DNA of 48,046 bases, taken from Methylomonas rosea. GTDB lineage: Bacteria; Pseudomonadota; Gammaproteobacteria; Methylococcales; Methylomonadaceae. How positions within the stretch are numbered: the first letter of the stretch is position 1; each line of letters opens with the position of its first letter. The notes beneath the pieces are model-generated. The model was not told the origin of the DNA. It saw nothing but the letters and a program-made list of their open reading frames with translations, and did no database searches. Location of the stretch: positions 1 to 48,046 of the forward strand of contig NZ_JANIBL010000036.1 of assembly GCF_024505055.1 (NCBI RefSeq), read 5' to 3'. This document shows, piece by piece, positions 1-8,222 of the stretch. The position numbers and the translations under genes are program-made.

Positions 1-153
1 GGCAGGATGCCGGAAGCGACCGCCGCACAGGGACGTGCCAGTGTCGCGGGAGGCAGGATGCCGGAAGCGACCGCCGCACAGGGATGTGCCAGTGTCGCGG
101 GAGGCAGGATGCCGGAAGCGACCGCCGCACAAGGATGTGCTAGTGTCGCGGGA
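1..153 (+). repeat. 51-bp tandem repeat, three full units plus a decayed fourth
   Basis: Three consecutive 51-bp units (1-51, 52-102, 103-153) differ by only a few substitutions. A fourth unit starts at 154 with the same first bases and then diverges. The unit length is a multiple of three, so each copy adds 17 residues (beginning MPEATAAQG) to the reading frame of the large glycosyltransferase gene. The array touches the left edge, so the number of upstream units is unknown. It has no spacers and is not a CRISPR array. Confidence 0.93.
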
Positions 154-2637
154 GGCAGCATGCCAGCAACAGCCGCCGCCCCCGGTTTGCAGGTGGATGT
201 TTATGGCCGCTATTGGGATCAGGACCCCGAGGTGGCGGCGTATTATCGCGGCGAGTTGCAACATGGCGTGGCGGTGGCGGATGCTTATCGTTCGGCGCGC
301 TATGCCTTGGTTTGCCATCCTTTCGAAATCAACTCCCAGCGCCTTGCCGAAGTAGCCGCCTGCGGCTGTATTCCGCTGGTATACGATTGCCGGGATGTCG
401 CCGAGCCGCCGCATTGGGACGAGTATTGTCTGTTCTTCAAAACAGCCGAAGAATTGCAAAATATCCTGCGTCAGCGCTTGCAGCCGGCCAAGCCGCCGGA
501 GGGCCTGGCCCGACAGTTTACGTATAAGGCCGCAGTCCGGCGTTTAATCGATTTAACCGATTTACGCGCGCTGAGCAATAGTGAGCATATCAGAGCACCG
601 GAGCCGGACCCGGTAGTAGTTTTGCCCGCACTTTGTGGCGAGAACGTATTGCTAATCAATAGCTTGGAGTCTGCGCAGCAAACCTGTCTTGCCAATCTGC
701 AAAACAATCTGTTGTGCCTGGCCGAATACCGCCCTGAGTTAGGCCAAGCCTTACTTGCCGCCTGGCCGCGGCAGCAGATAGCCATCACGGTCGAGCAAGC
801 TATCGCCGGTGAATATTGGCGGATTTCGGTGGAGACGGATGGCAAAGAAAGCTATCGGCTCGACAATATTGCACTGCTCGAGCATAAAGGCTTGATCGAT
901 AACAACGTTGCTGAGATGATCCGCGAAAATACCTGCTGCTATGCTTTGGTGGGCTTGGGTTCTGGTTACGAGTTATTGGCAGCATTTAATACGACTGCTC
1001 TACCGATCACCGAGATGGCAGAATTTGAAGTACCCGTTTATTTGATCGAATCCAAGCCGGAAATATGGCTATTGAATCTGTTATTGCATGACTTACGGCC
1101 TTTATTGCTTGCCCCGCGTGTGCGCATTTATAACGATGAACATGTTGAGGCCGATTTATTTGTCGAGTTTTCGAAATTCGAAGCCGCCGTACCGGACGTG
1201 TTGTTCAATCTCGATCCGCAAGCGCAGATTGCGGCAGAGCGAGTTTATCAATTATCCATGGCAGCCAAGCAAGATAAAGCCGAGCGGCATCTTGTAAATT
1301 TGCAGCAAATTGCTGATTACTATCGCGGTATCACAGCAGATGAGTGGCGGCGGAAATTTAGTCCGGAACACGTCGGCCAACTGCGCGTGCTGGGGTATAT
1401 CTCGCGTTTCTCCAGTTTTCTCAAATACTGCATGCGCGACTGGCTGGACGGTTTCGAGCGTTCGGGAGCGACGATCCGCTTATGTAGCGAAACTGAAAAT
1501 TATTACTTGAGCAATATCGAGCATTTGCTAGACGAGATTAATTCTTTCAAGCCGGACATTATCCTGACCATAGATCATTTTCGGCATGAGTTTGCCGGCA
1601 TTCCCGAGTCCGTGCCATTTGTAAACTGGATACAGGATATGTTGCCCAATATCACGGGTAACACACTGGCGATGGCTAAAATGGATTTTACCTTCGTGTT
1701 TTCTCAACATTGGCTGGCAATGAACGGCGGATCTTTATACAAAGATTTTCCGGTCGAGTATCTGCCTGTGGGATTCAACGATCAGTATTATCATCCGCAG
1801 CAGACCAATGCTTTCGAGTACGATTTTCTGGTGATCAGTCATTTAGTCGATGCGGAACGGACGTTTTTAGCGTTTGAAAATGTTTCCTCCGAACATTGGC
1901 GTTTCGATCATCATGAAACTGCGCTATTGGATCAGGGAATATTCGAGCGTGCCGAATTAGTCGACATCTACCGATGCGTAATCGCTTATCTGCAAGGATT
2001 GTCGGCCAACCAGTTTCATCAGCTCAGGGTAGATAGTCAAAGTGACGGCTTTTCCGCCGTCGCGGCCTTGTTGAAAAGCCAAGGTGTTTTGGTGGACGCT
2101 GCGGCAGTTAATTTATTGCTGGCTGGAAGTTCCACCCGGTTTCATTTTGACTATTTGCTGAGAATGAAAACAGCGCCGATTGCCGCGTTGATCGATGCCG
2201 GCTTGAATATTAAATTGGCGCTGTATGGCAGAAATTGGGACAGATTTGACCGGTTTGCGCCTTATGCCAAAGGTATTGCCGACAACGGCGAATTTATTAA
2301 CCACCTAATGAATTGCTCGAAAATCTGTTTTAACGGCAGTCCGGGGACGACGCTACATATGCATGCTTTGGAAATAATGGCGGCTGGCGCATTCATGCTG
2401 TCCCGGGCCATCTACAAAGATGGCGCGCCACTAGCCGATTACTATGACGAGCATGAAGTGGCCTATTACAACGATGAAGCCGATCTCGTCGAAAAGGTTA
2501 AGTATTATCTAGCCAACGGCGAAATACGTAGGAAAATCGCCGAGCGAGCCTATGAAAAAACTGTCGGGTTATTTTCTTATCAGGCTATTTCAGGGCGGGT
2601 TTTGGATGCTATATGTAATAGATTCGGTGCTAATTAG
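1..2637 (+). CDS. Large glycosyltransferase with two CgeB/GT1-like segments, 5' end outside the window
   Basis: The frame is open to the left edge, and the first two codons (Gly-Arg) continue the 17-residue repeat, so the gene almost certainly begins upstream. After the repeats, about residues 60-180 resemble the C-terminal half of a family 1-like glycosyltransferase: a VDVYGRYWD strand, then a helix with LAEVAACGCIPLVYD. A second copy of the same pattern lies near residues 740-870 (LALYGRNWD, then ALEIMAAGAFMLSRA). Before it is a DUF3880-like N-terminal half containing FVNWIQDMLPNITGN. The middle, about 200-450, is not recognised. The protein would be cytosolic and transfer sugars; donor and acceptor are unknown. 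It is the first gene of a plus-strand run of glycan genes; the radical SAM gene starts 35 bp after its stop. The repeats sit just before a core strand of the first domain, which is odd. Confidence 0.8.
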   Translation, partial: GRMPEATAAQGRASVAGGRMPEATAAQGCASVAGGRMPEATAAQGCASVAGGSMPATAAAPGLQVDVYGRYWDQDPEVAAYYRGELQHGVAVADAYRSARYALVCHPFEINSQRLAEVAACGCIPLVYDCRDVAEPPHWDEYCLFFKTAEELQNILRQRLQPAKPPEGLARQFTYKAAVRRLIDLTDLRALSNSEHIRAPEPDPVVVLPALCGENVLLINSLESAQQTCLANLQNNLLCLAEYRPELGQALLAAWPRQQIAITVEQAIAGEYWRISVETDGKESYRLDNIALLEHKGLIDNNVAEMIRENTCCYALVGLGSGYELLAAFNTTALPITEMAEFEVPVYLIESKPEIWLLNLLLHDLRPLLLAPRVRIYNDEHVEADLFVEFSKFEAAVPDVLFNLDPQAQIAAERVYQLSMAAKQDKAERHLVNLQQIADYYRGITADEWRRKFSPEHVGQLRVLGYISRFSSFLKYCMRDWLDGFERSGATIRLCSETENYYLSNIEHLLDEINSFKPDIILTIDHFRHEFAGIPESVPFVNWIQDMLPNITGNTLAMAKMDFTFVFSQHWLAMNGGSLYKDFPVEYLPVGFNDQYYHPQQTNAFEYDFLVISHLVDAERTFLAFENVSSEHWRFDHHETALLDQGIFERAELVDIYRCVIAYLQGLSANQFHQLRVDSQSDGFSAVAALLKSQGVLVDAAAVNLLLAGSSTRFHFDYLLRMKTAPIAALIDAGLNIKLALYGRNWDRFDRFAPYAKGIADNGEFINHLMNCSKICFNGSPGTTLHMHALEIMAAGAFMLSRAIYKDGAPLADYYDEHEVAYYNDEADLVEKVKYYLANGEIRRKIAERAYEKTVGLFSYQAISGRVLDAICNRFGAN

Positions 2638-2672
2638 TCGGTTAGTGTATTTCAGGATAGCGGAGTAATGGC

Positions 2673-3776
2673 ATGTTGATGAGTGGTCAAGAGTTTGGCG
2701 AGTTATTGGGGGTTAAACCCTTGCCAAACTTACATCTGGAAATATCACTGGGCTGCAATATCAGTTGTGCAATGTGTACTTTTCACGATAAGTTGAAAAA
2801 ATTCCGAGTGATGTCCGCTGCTCAAGTTAAAAATTTGAAATCGGGTTTCGATTATTTCGGTCAAATTCATATTGGCGACGGTAGCGAACCGTATATCAAT
2901 CCGGATTTATTCGAAATCGTCGGATATTTAAACGATATGGGTGCCAAAGTTTCGGTACAGACTAATGCCAAATTGATTAGGACTACCGCCGATGCCGAGA
3001 AATTGGTTAAATCCGGATTGATGCTGTTGTCGCTCTCGGTCGACGGCGTTGACGATGCTACGGTGCGCAAAATCCGTGGCGGCCTGGGGTTTAGCGAAAT
3101 TTCCCGGGCTATAGATTTAATCAACGAGGCTAAATTGCGTTTGAACTCAAGTACTCCGCATTTGGCAAGTAACGCTGTTGCCATGCGCTGTAATTTGGAT
3201 GAGTTGCCGGACCTTGCGCGCTATCTACTCGATAACGGTTTTTGCTCGTTTCGCATTGGTTTTTTGGAGCTACGGCAACCTAATAACGACTTGGTCGGAG
3301 AACTGCTGATTTACGATATTCCGAAGGCGATAGAGACTGTGGCGCGGGTCAGAAAACTTGTGGAGTGCCATCCAAAAGCTATGCATTTTGATGACAGTAT
3401 TTTTCAAGTCGGCGTTGGTTTGTTACGGCGCGAACAATGCACCGGATATCAGGACAGACTATACGTCAATCATGCCGGCGATCTTTGGACCTGCTATGGC
3501 AAACAGAAATTAGGCAATATATTCGAAAATGGTCTGGAAGGGCTGATAGTTTCCGATACTTACGCCACTTATAAACGACAAGTGACCGAGCCGGGAAATC
3601 CGATATGTCAGGCTTGCACTTTTTGCCAGATTATGTCCTTGGATAAAGTAACCGATCATTTCGGAAAGCCAGCGCTGGAGTATTATTCTCTTGAGAAAAT
3701 AGATGAATCCATTATCTATGCTAACTCGGGTGGTGAAGTGAGAAACTTTTGGCGAGATGCGGTTTTAACCACCTAA
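2673..3776 (+). CDS. Radical SAM protein with C-terminal SPASM-like domain
   Basis: The radical SAM [4Fe-4S] motif CxxxCxxC is present as C28, C32 and C35 (GCNISCAMC). It is followed by core strands such as IHIGDGSEPYINPDLFE and SLSVDGVDD. A second cysteine set near the C-terminus (C256, C274, C312, C315, C318, with the sequence KLGNIFENGLEGL) fits a SPASM/Twitch auxiliary-cluster domain. ATG at 2673 follows a CGGAG Shine-Dalgarno at 2661-2665. Such enzymes modify ribosomal peptides, sugars or aminoglycoside-type rings through a 5'-deoxyadenosyl radical. No precursor peptide gene is visible nearby, and the neighbours are glycosyltransferases and sugar enzymes, so a sugar substrate is inferred here. 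The precise reaction is unknown. Confidence 0.85.
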   Translation: MLMSGQEFGELLGVKPLPNLHLEISLGCNISCAMCTFHDKLKKFRVMSAAQVKNLKSGFDYFGQIHIGDGSEPYINPDLFEIVGYLNDMGAKVSVQTNAKLIRTTADAEKLVKSGLMLLSLSVDGVDDATVRKIRGGLGFSEISRAIDLINEAKLRLNSSTPHLASNAVAMRCNLDELPDLARYLLDNGFCSFRIGFLELRQPNNDLVGELLIYDIPKAIETVARVRKLVECHPKAMHFDDSIFQVGVGLLRREQCTGYQDRLYVNHAGDLWTCYGKQKLGNIFENGLEGLIVSDTYATYKRQVTEPGNPICQACTFCQIMSLDKVTDHFGKPALEYYSLEKIDESIIYANSGGEVRNFWRDAVLTT

Positions 3777-3840
3777 GCTATTTTACAAACATAATAAGAA
3801 GCAGACTGGATAGTCGTTAAATAAGTCAGATATTACCGGA

Positions 3841-5013
3841 ATGATTAAGCATATTTCTATTTTCATGCCCACCGAAAGTGCGTTTCATCGGCGGCTGTTC
3901 CGCTTTATAGGTTTAGCGTTTCAAAAGCAGGGCTTACTAGTCAGCGGGGCTTGCAGACTATTGAACGAGCTGGAAATAAGGGATTGGGTCAGGGAGAAAA
4001 AACCTTGTGCTATTTTTGAAATGAACCGGGTTAAGGATGAAATTCCGGTATTGCACGAGCTGAATATTTTACATATTTCCTGGGTGGTCGATATGCAAGG
4101 CCGTTGTGAAAGTGACATTACCGGTAGTGATATTACCTATGCCTTGGACCCTGGATGGCTGGTAAATTTTAATCCTGGCGGATATTTGGATTGGATGCCG
4201 CCCGGTACCTGTATTGAAACCTATTTTCCTGAAAATATTGAGAGCAATAGCAATACTGAGTTCAGCTTTGTTGGTCATATTCCTCAACCGTGGACGACAC
4301 AAGAATTATCCAGGGTTTTGCATCCGGATAATCAGTGTGTCACGTTTGAGATGTTGCTCAAACGATATAGCGACTATATGGATATCAATACCTATTGTGA
4401 GCAAACTCACGAGTCCTGCGTCGGTATAATTGATCGAATGACAACTGAATTGCTGGGGTATTCGTGCGAGTTGAGTGACGATATTTATTACGATCTACTA
4501 ATTCGTATAAAACGCATGAGTAATCGTACCGAATTGATTGACTTTGCATTGCGGTATTCCGAGTCAATTGCTATTTACGGTAGTCAGAACTGGCGTGTCT
4601 GGAGTAAGTATCGGCAGTATTATCGTCGTTTTATAGAGAATCCGTTGGAACTCAACAGGGTTCATCAAAAATCCAATATCAATTTGCACGACGGCATTTC
4701 CTTTCATTTTCGCGCCATCGATTGCATGGCCTCGGGCGGATTGTTGATGTGGTATGACTATCGCGATGGCGATAAGTACGATAGCTATAATCCGGGAAGA
4801 GCAATTTATACCCGCGGACTTTCGGATTTTTTCACGCCGCAATTTCATTATTACGAGTTTAAATGGCTGGATTTTGACGATGTTTACCAGCAATTGAAAA
4901 GTATCCGCTATCAAGGCAGTCATGCGCAAAAGCAAACGCTGGAGCTCATTAAAAATCATCATACTTGGGGTGTCCGCGCCGAGCAGATTCTCGAGCATAT
5001 TCAAGCGTTGTAG
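3841..5013 (+). CDS. CgeB-like glycosyltransferase (paralogue of the gene at 10991-12142)
   Basis: This is a 390-residue protein of the CgeB/DUF3880-glycosyltransferase type. The N-terminal half starts with FMPTESAFHRRLF, passes through CAIFEMNRVKDEIP and reaches DWMPPGTCIETYFP and FSFVGHIPQPWT. The C-terminal half has the nucleotide-sugar helix pattern IDCMASGGLLMWYD at about 300. The same landmarks occur in order in the minus-strand gene at 10991-12142 (FEMNRARSALP, DWLPPGTCEVSY, FSFVGHIPKPWT, FDAMSAGGLMF), so the two are clear paralogues. No signal peptide or membrane segment is visible, which suggests a cytosolic enzyme. Donor and acceptor are unknown. It lies between a radical SAM gene and a DegT aminotransferase gene and is probably co-transcribed with them. 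Confidence 0.8.
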   Translation: MIKHISIFMPTESAFHRRLFRFIGLAFQKQGLLVSGACRLLNELEIRDWVREKKPCAIFEMNRVKDEIPVLHELNILHISWVVDMQGRCESDITGSDITYALDPGWLVNFNPGGYLDWMPPGTCIETYFPENIESNSNTEFSFVGHIPQPWTTQELSRVLHPDNQCVTFEMLLKRYSDYMDINTYCEQTHESCVGIIDRMTTELLGYSCELSDDIYYDLLIRIKRMSNRTELIDFALRYSESIAIYGSQNWRVWSKYRQYYRRFIENPLELNRVHQKSNINLHDGISFHFRAIDCMASGGLLMWYDYRDGDKYDSYNPGRAIYTRGLSDFFTPQFHYYEFKWLDFDDVYQQLKSIRYQGSHAQKQTLELIKNHHTWGVRAEQILEHIQAL

Positions 5014-5042
5014 TACGTCCGGACTAGTTATTAATTTTTAAA

Positions 5043-6206
5043 TTGAATCGCGACCGAGTGTTAATAGATTATTCAAAAAAAACTTTACAGGAATATCACG
5101 TTAGTGCTGTTCCCTTCGTTGGGCTTCAGCAGGAGTTTGCCGAACGCCGACAAATGTTGACTGCCGCTTTCGAGTCGGTAGGGTCTTCCGCCAGCTATAT
5201 TTTGCGAGATGACGTAAGAGCGTTCGAGACGGCCATCGCCGATAAACTGGCGGTGAAGTTTGCGATTGGCGTCAACAGCGGTACCGACGCATTGTTTTTA
5301 GCGTTGAAAGCCTTGGGTATCGGTGCCGGCGACGAAGTGATAACCGTTGCGCATACTTTTGTCGCAACGCTGGCGGCTATTGTGCATTGCGGCGCCAAGC
5401 CGGTGCTTATCGATATAGGCCAGGACTTTAATCTAGTGCCCGATGCTTTGCGGGCCGCAATTACGCCGGCTACCAAGGCGATCATTCCTGTGCATATGAA
5501 TGGCCGTTGTTGCGATATGCCGGCTATATTGGCAATAGCCGATCAGTACGGGGTGCCGGTGCTCGAAGACGCAGCCCAGGCGCTGGGAGCGCATATCGAT
5601 GGTCGGTATGCCGGCAGTTTCGGCCGATTAGGTGCCTTTAGTTTGCATCCGATGAAAAATCTGCATTGTTACGGAGACGGCGGATTGGTGACCACTAACG
5701 ATCCGTTACTGGCGGAGAAAATCCGGATGCTGCGCAACCACGGCCAGAATGAAAACAAGGATTTGATGGCATTTGGTTTCAATTCCCGGCTGGATAATCT
5801 GCAAGCAGCCTTGTTGAATGTGAACTTGCGATATTTTGCGGACGATATTGATAGACGTCGGCAGATAGCTGTTCGTTACCATGCCGGCCTTAGCGATTGC
5901 CAAGCTGTGCGTTTGCCCGTTTCCAGTCAGCCCACTGGGTATTTTGATGTGTTCAGCGCTTATCCGATACTTTGTCGAGACCGGGATGGGTTGATCAGGC
6001 ATTTGCAGTCGCGCCACATCGAGTGTTTCGTGCATTGGCCGCAGCCCTTACATCTAAATCCGCATTTGCAGTTGGCACCGGTTTCTCTGCCAATGACCGA
6101 ACAGGTGGCCCGAGAAGTGTTGTCATTGCCGATACATCCATTTCTGGACGATGCGCAATGCGATTATGTGATTGCGTCAGTCCGGGAGTTTGCCGGTGGC
6201 CGTTAA
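5043..6206 (+). CDS. DegT/DnrJ/EryC1/StrS-family PLP-dependent sugar aminotransferase
   Basis: This is a fold-type I PLP enzyme that would transfer an amino group to a keto-sugar nucleotide. Landmarks counted from the TTG at 5043: VPFVGLQQEFAE near 23-34; GVNSGTDALFLAL near 77-89; VLEDAAQALGAH with the cofactor-ring aspartate at 176; and FSLHPMKNLHCYGDGG with the Schiff-base lysine at 205. Length fits the family. The start is uncertain: TTG at 5043 and GTG at 5058 are both in frame and neither has a strong ribosome-binding site. The next gene begins inside the last codons of this one. A second, distinct family member (legC, 13930) lies in the legionaminic operon, so this one probably acts on a different keto-sugar. 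Confidence 0.85.
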   Translation: MNRDRVLIDYSKKTLQEYHVSAVPFVGLQQEFAERRQMLTAAFESVGSSASYILRDDVRAFETAIADKLAVKFAIGVNSGTDALFLALKALGIGAGDEVITVAHTFVATLAAIVHCGAKPVLIDIGQDFNLVPDALRAAITPATKAIIPVHMNGRCCDMPAILAIADQYGVPVLEDAAQALGAHIDGRYAGSFGRLGAFSLHPMKNLHCYGDGGLVTTNDPLLAEKIRMLRNHGQNENKDLMAFGFNSRLDNLQAALLNVNLRYFADDIDRRRQIAVRYHAGLSDCQAVRLPVSSQPTGYFDVFSAYPILCRDRDGLIRHLQSRHIECFVHWPQPLHLNPHLQLAPVSLPMTEQVAREVLSLPIHPFLDDAQCDYVIASVREFAGGR

Positions 6207-7101
6207 TTATTTCATTACCGGAATCTGCGGCTTCGTCGGCAGTGAACTGGCTATCGCCTTGGCGAAAGCAGGCTATCGGGTTGCGGGCGTGGACAGAATG
6301 ATGCCGCACGCCGACACGGCCGGCGAGTTTGCCACGCTAGGCATTCGGTTTCATCATTTGGATTTACTGGACAGGAGTGGCTTGACTCCGTTACTGACCG
6401 ATATAGACATTGTGGTGCATGCTGCTGGAGTATCACGGGTTAGCGATGCTCGAGCCAACCCGATGGACTGCATCAACTCCACGGTTCTGGCTACGACCAA
6501 CTTGATAGAGTTACTCGCCGGAGCGGCTCGCAAGCCATTGATTATCTATCTTAGCACCCGCGAAGTCAGCTACTACGATACTTTGGACGATACTCAGGTC
6601 AATGTCGATCACATCTACGCCATATCCAAAAAATCTGCCGAACAATTGTTGTTGGCTTTTGCCAATAGCTATGAGATGCCTCTAGCGATTTGCCGGCTGT
6701 CGGATGTTTATGGTGGAAAGCGCGATCACGTCAACAAATTGTTGCCGACGTTTGTAAAACGCGCCAAGCAGAATCAGGCGGTTAGGGTGTTGAATAACCA
6801 AACCCGCTTTCATTTCACCCACATCCAGGATGTCATCGATTCGATTTTGGATATTGTCATGCTGCTGCAAACATCAGGACATAGGCAGCGGTGTTTCGAA
6901 TTATGGTCGGATGAGTCATACACCGCTGAAGAGTTGGCGGCTTTGGTTGTATCCAGTTTTAAGTCCAACTCGCGTATCGATTACGCTGTGCACGGTGTGG
7001 CGCAGGATATCGGGCGGATTCGGCTTGAATCTCGGACCTGGCAGTTCTCACCCAAATTTAGTCTGAAGGACGAATTGAACCGCCTTTCGGAAAGTTATTA
7101 G
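6196..7101 (+). CDS. NAD-dependent epimerase/dehydratase (SDR, sugar-nucleotide type)
   Basis: This is an extended short-chain dehydrogenase/reductase. The N-terminus carries the Rossmann motif in ITGICGFVGSELA. Further on are LSTREVSYYD and a YAISKK sequence giving the catalytic Tyr-x-x-x-Lys. A C-terminal substrate domain follows, with RFHFTHIQDVIDSI. I chose GTG at 6196 because GGGAG lies at 6184-6188 and the frame becomes SDR-like straight after it. It overlaps the aminotransferase stop by 11 bp, so the two are probably translated together. Its stop codon overlaps the stop of the convergent radical SAM gene by 4 bp. The substrate is unknown. Pairing with the aminotransferase suggests an NDP-amino-sugar. 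Confidence 0.82.
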   Translation: MAVNYFITGICGFVGSELAIALAKAGYRVAGVDRMMPHADTAGEFATLGIRFHHLDLLDRSGLTPLLTDIDIVVHAAGVSRVSDARANPMDCINSTVLATTNLIELLAGAARKPLIIYLSTREVSYYDTLDDTQVNVDHIYAISKKSAEQLLLAFANSYEMPLAICRLSDVYGGKRDHVNKLLPTFVKRAKQNQAVRVLNNQTRFHFTHIQDVIDSILDIVMLLQTSGHRQRCFELWSDESYTAEELAALVVSSFKSNSRIDYAVHGVAQDIGRIRLESRTWQFSPKFSLKDELNRLSESY

Positions 7102-8222
7102 CCGGGCGGCTCTGAAAGATGTTGTCTTAGCCGGTAGCTTAGCCCTGAAAGCCCATCGACCTGAATGGATTTGCTACTGCTGTAAGCCGCCAGGTCTGCA
7201 AATCTATCCAGCAAACTATAAATATCGTGCAACGGATAGCGGAAAATGTTTTCGTCGGGGTAATCGCCTTGCAGCGCAGCAAAATTCAAGTCAACTTTTA
7301 AGTCATCAGCCAGATCTATGGCGGTGCGCATCTCAGCCAAGGTGCTGTTCATCACCACATAGTTCCAACGGACCAGTTTGCGGCCGCTCCGATTAGTCGC
7401 TTGAGCCGACGCCAGAATCCGCAAGGTCGCCATCACTTGCCGATAACTCAGCCCGAGCCGTATTTTTTCGAATGTCGATTGCTGAACGCCGTCTATCGAC
7501 AGCAGAAAAAACACAGGATTGTCATGGTCGGTCAGCGCGGCAATCCGCTCTTCGGTCAGCAGGCTGCCGTTGGTGATCACATATTTGACGAGATCGGGAT
7601 TGTCGGTCGTGTCGAATTGATGCAGATAATGGAAAAAGCTCTTGCTGCTGAATACCTCGCCGCCTTGCCAACGGAATACTTTGGCTGTTGCTCGCAGTGT
7701 TTCCAGTTTTTGCAATATTTCCTCCGAATGCCGCATGTCGCTCATGTGCGGTTGCGGACACATTATGCAGTCGGCATTGCAGCGTAATACCGGCTGAGTG
7801 TCGACATAGATTGGTAAGCCGGACAGCACTTGCGCCTTGTCGCTGTATTCGGCGATGACTGTGGCGATATTGCGCTGCAGGTCAGACTCTGTTGTGGGCA
7901 GCTCGAAGTCCAAGTTAATCAATTCGTTCGCTGGCGGCGGCTGATCCGGTGCGTCCTTGCGGCCACGCAAATAGGGACACTCGATTTCACAGCCGGCGGC
8001 TATGTAATCTCCCTCTGCTATCAGTCTTCGCACAGTTTGTGCGGCGTCCGAATTCCAGAGTTGCTCGATACTGTGTTGATGAATATTACCGAAGCGGCTA
8101 CGGTTTTGCGGGCAGCAGGTGGCGTGCCCTGCGGCGTTGATCCACAGATCGGCCCACGGGTGTATGCAATGATGATGCTCAGCGGTATTTTGCAACTCCG
8201 AGAATGTCGCCGGTTTGTTCAT
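7098..8222 (-). CDS. Radical SAM protein with N-terminal SPASM-like domain (permuted order)
   Basis: The protein has 374 residues from ATG at 8222; that ATG overlaps the upstream carbamoyltransferase stop as ATGA. The radical SAM motif CxxxCxxC is C148, C152, C155 (RCNADCIMCPQPH), followed by FRWQGGEVFSS and FLLSIDGVQQSTF. Ahead of the core, residues 19-85 read like a SPASM domain: C19-x-x-PW, then C36-C37, FGNIHQHSIEQLWNSD, and C78/C82 (GCEIECPY). No cysteine cluster is present after the core, where SPASM domains normally sit. The reaction is unknown. It is the last gene of a four-gene coupled minus-strand unit with glycosyl-, methyl- and carbamoyltransferases, so a role in glycan tailoring is inferred. 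Confidence 0.83.
   Translation of the reverse strand: MNKPATFSELQNTAEHHHCIHPWADLWINAAGHATCCPQNRSRFGNIHQHSIEQLWNSDAAQTVRRLIAEGDYIAAGCEIECPYLRGRKDAPDQPPPANELINLDFELPTTESDLQRNIATVIAEYSDKAQVLSGLPIYVDTQPVLRCNADCIMCPQPHMSDMRHSEEILQKLETLRATAKVFRWQGGEVFSSKSFFHYLHQFDTTDNPDLVKYVITNGSLLTEERIAALTDHDNPVFFLLSIDGVQQSTFEKIRLGLSYRQVMATLRILASAQATNRSGRKLVRWNYVVMNSTLAEMRTAIDLADDLKVDLNFAALQGDYPDENIFRYPLHDIYSLLDRFADLAAYSSSKSIQVDGLSGLSYRLRQHLSEPPG

Noticed and set aside
1..165. Possible CRISPR array
   Set aside because: Units are directly adjacent with no variable spacers, are 51 bp long and lie inside a coding frame.
471..845. Minus-strand open frame within the first gene
   Set aside because: It is a shadow of the glycosyltransferase frame with no start context or family pattern.
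2673..8222. RiPP (peptide natural product) cluster
   Set aside because: Two radical SAM/SPASM proteins raise the idea, but no small precursor-like gene, recognition domain, peptidase or exporter was found between them.
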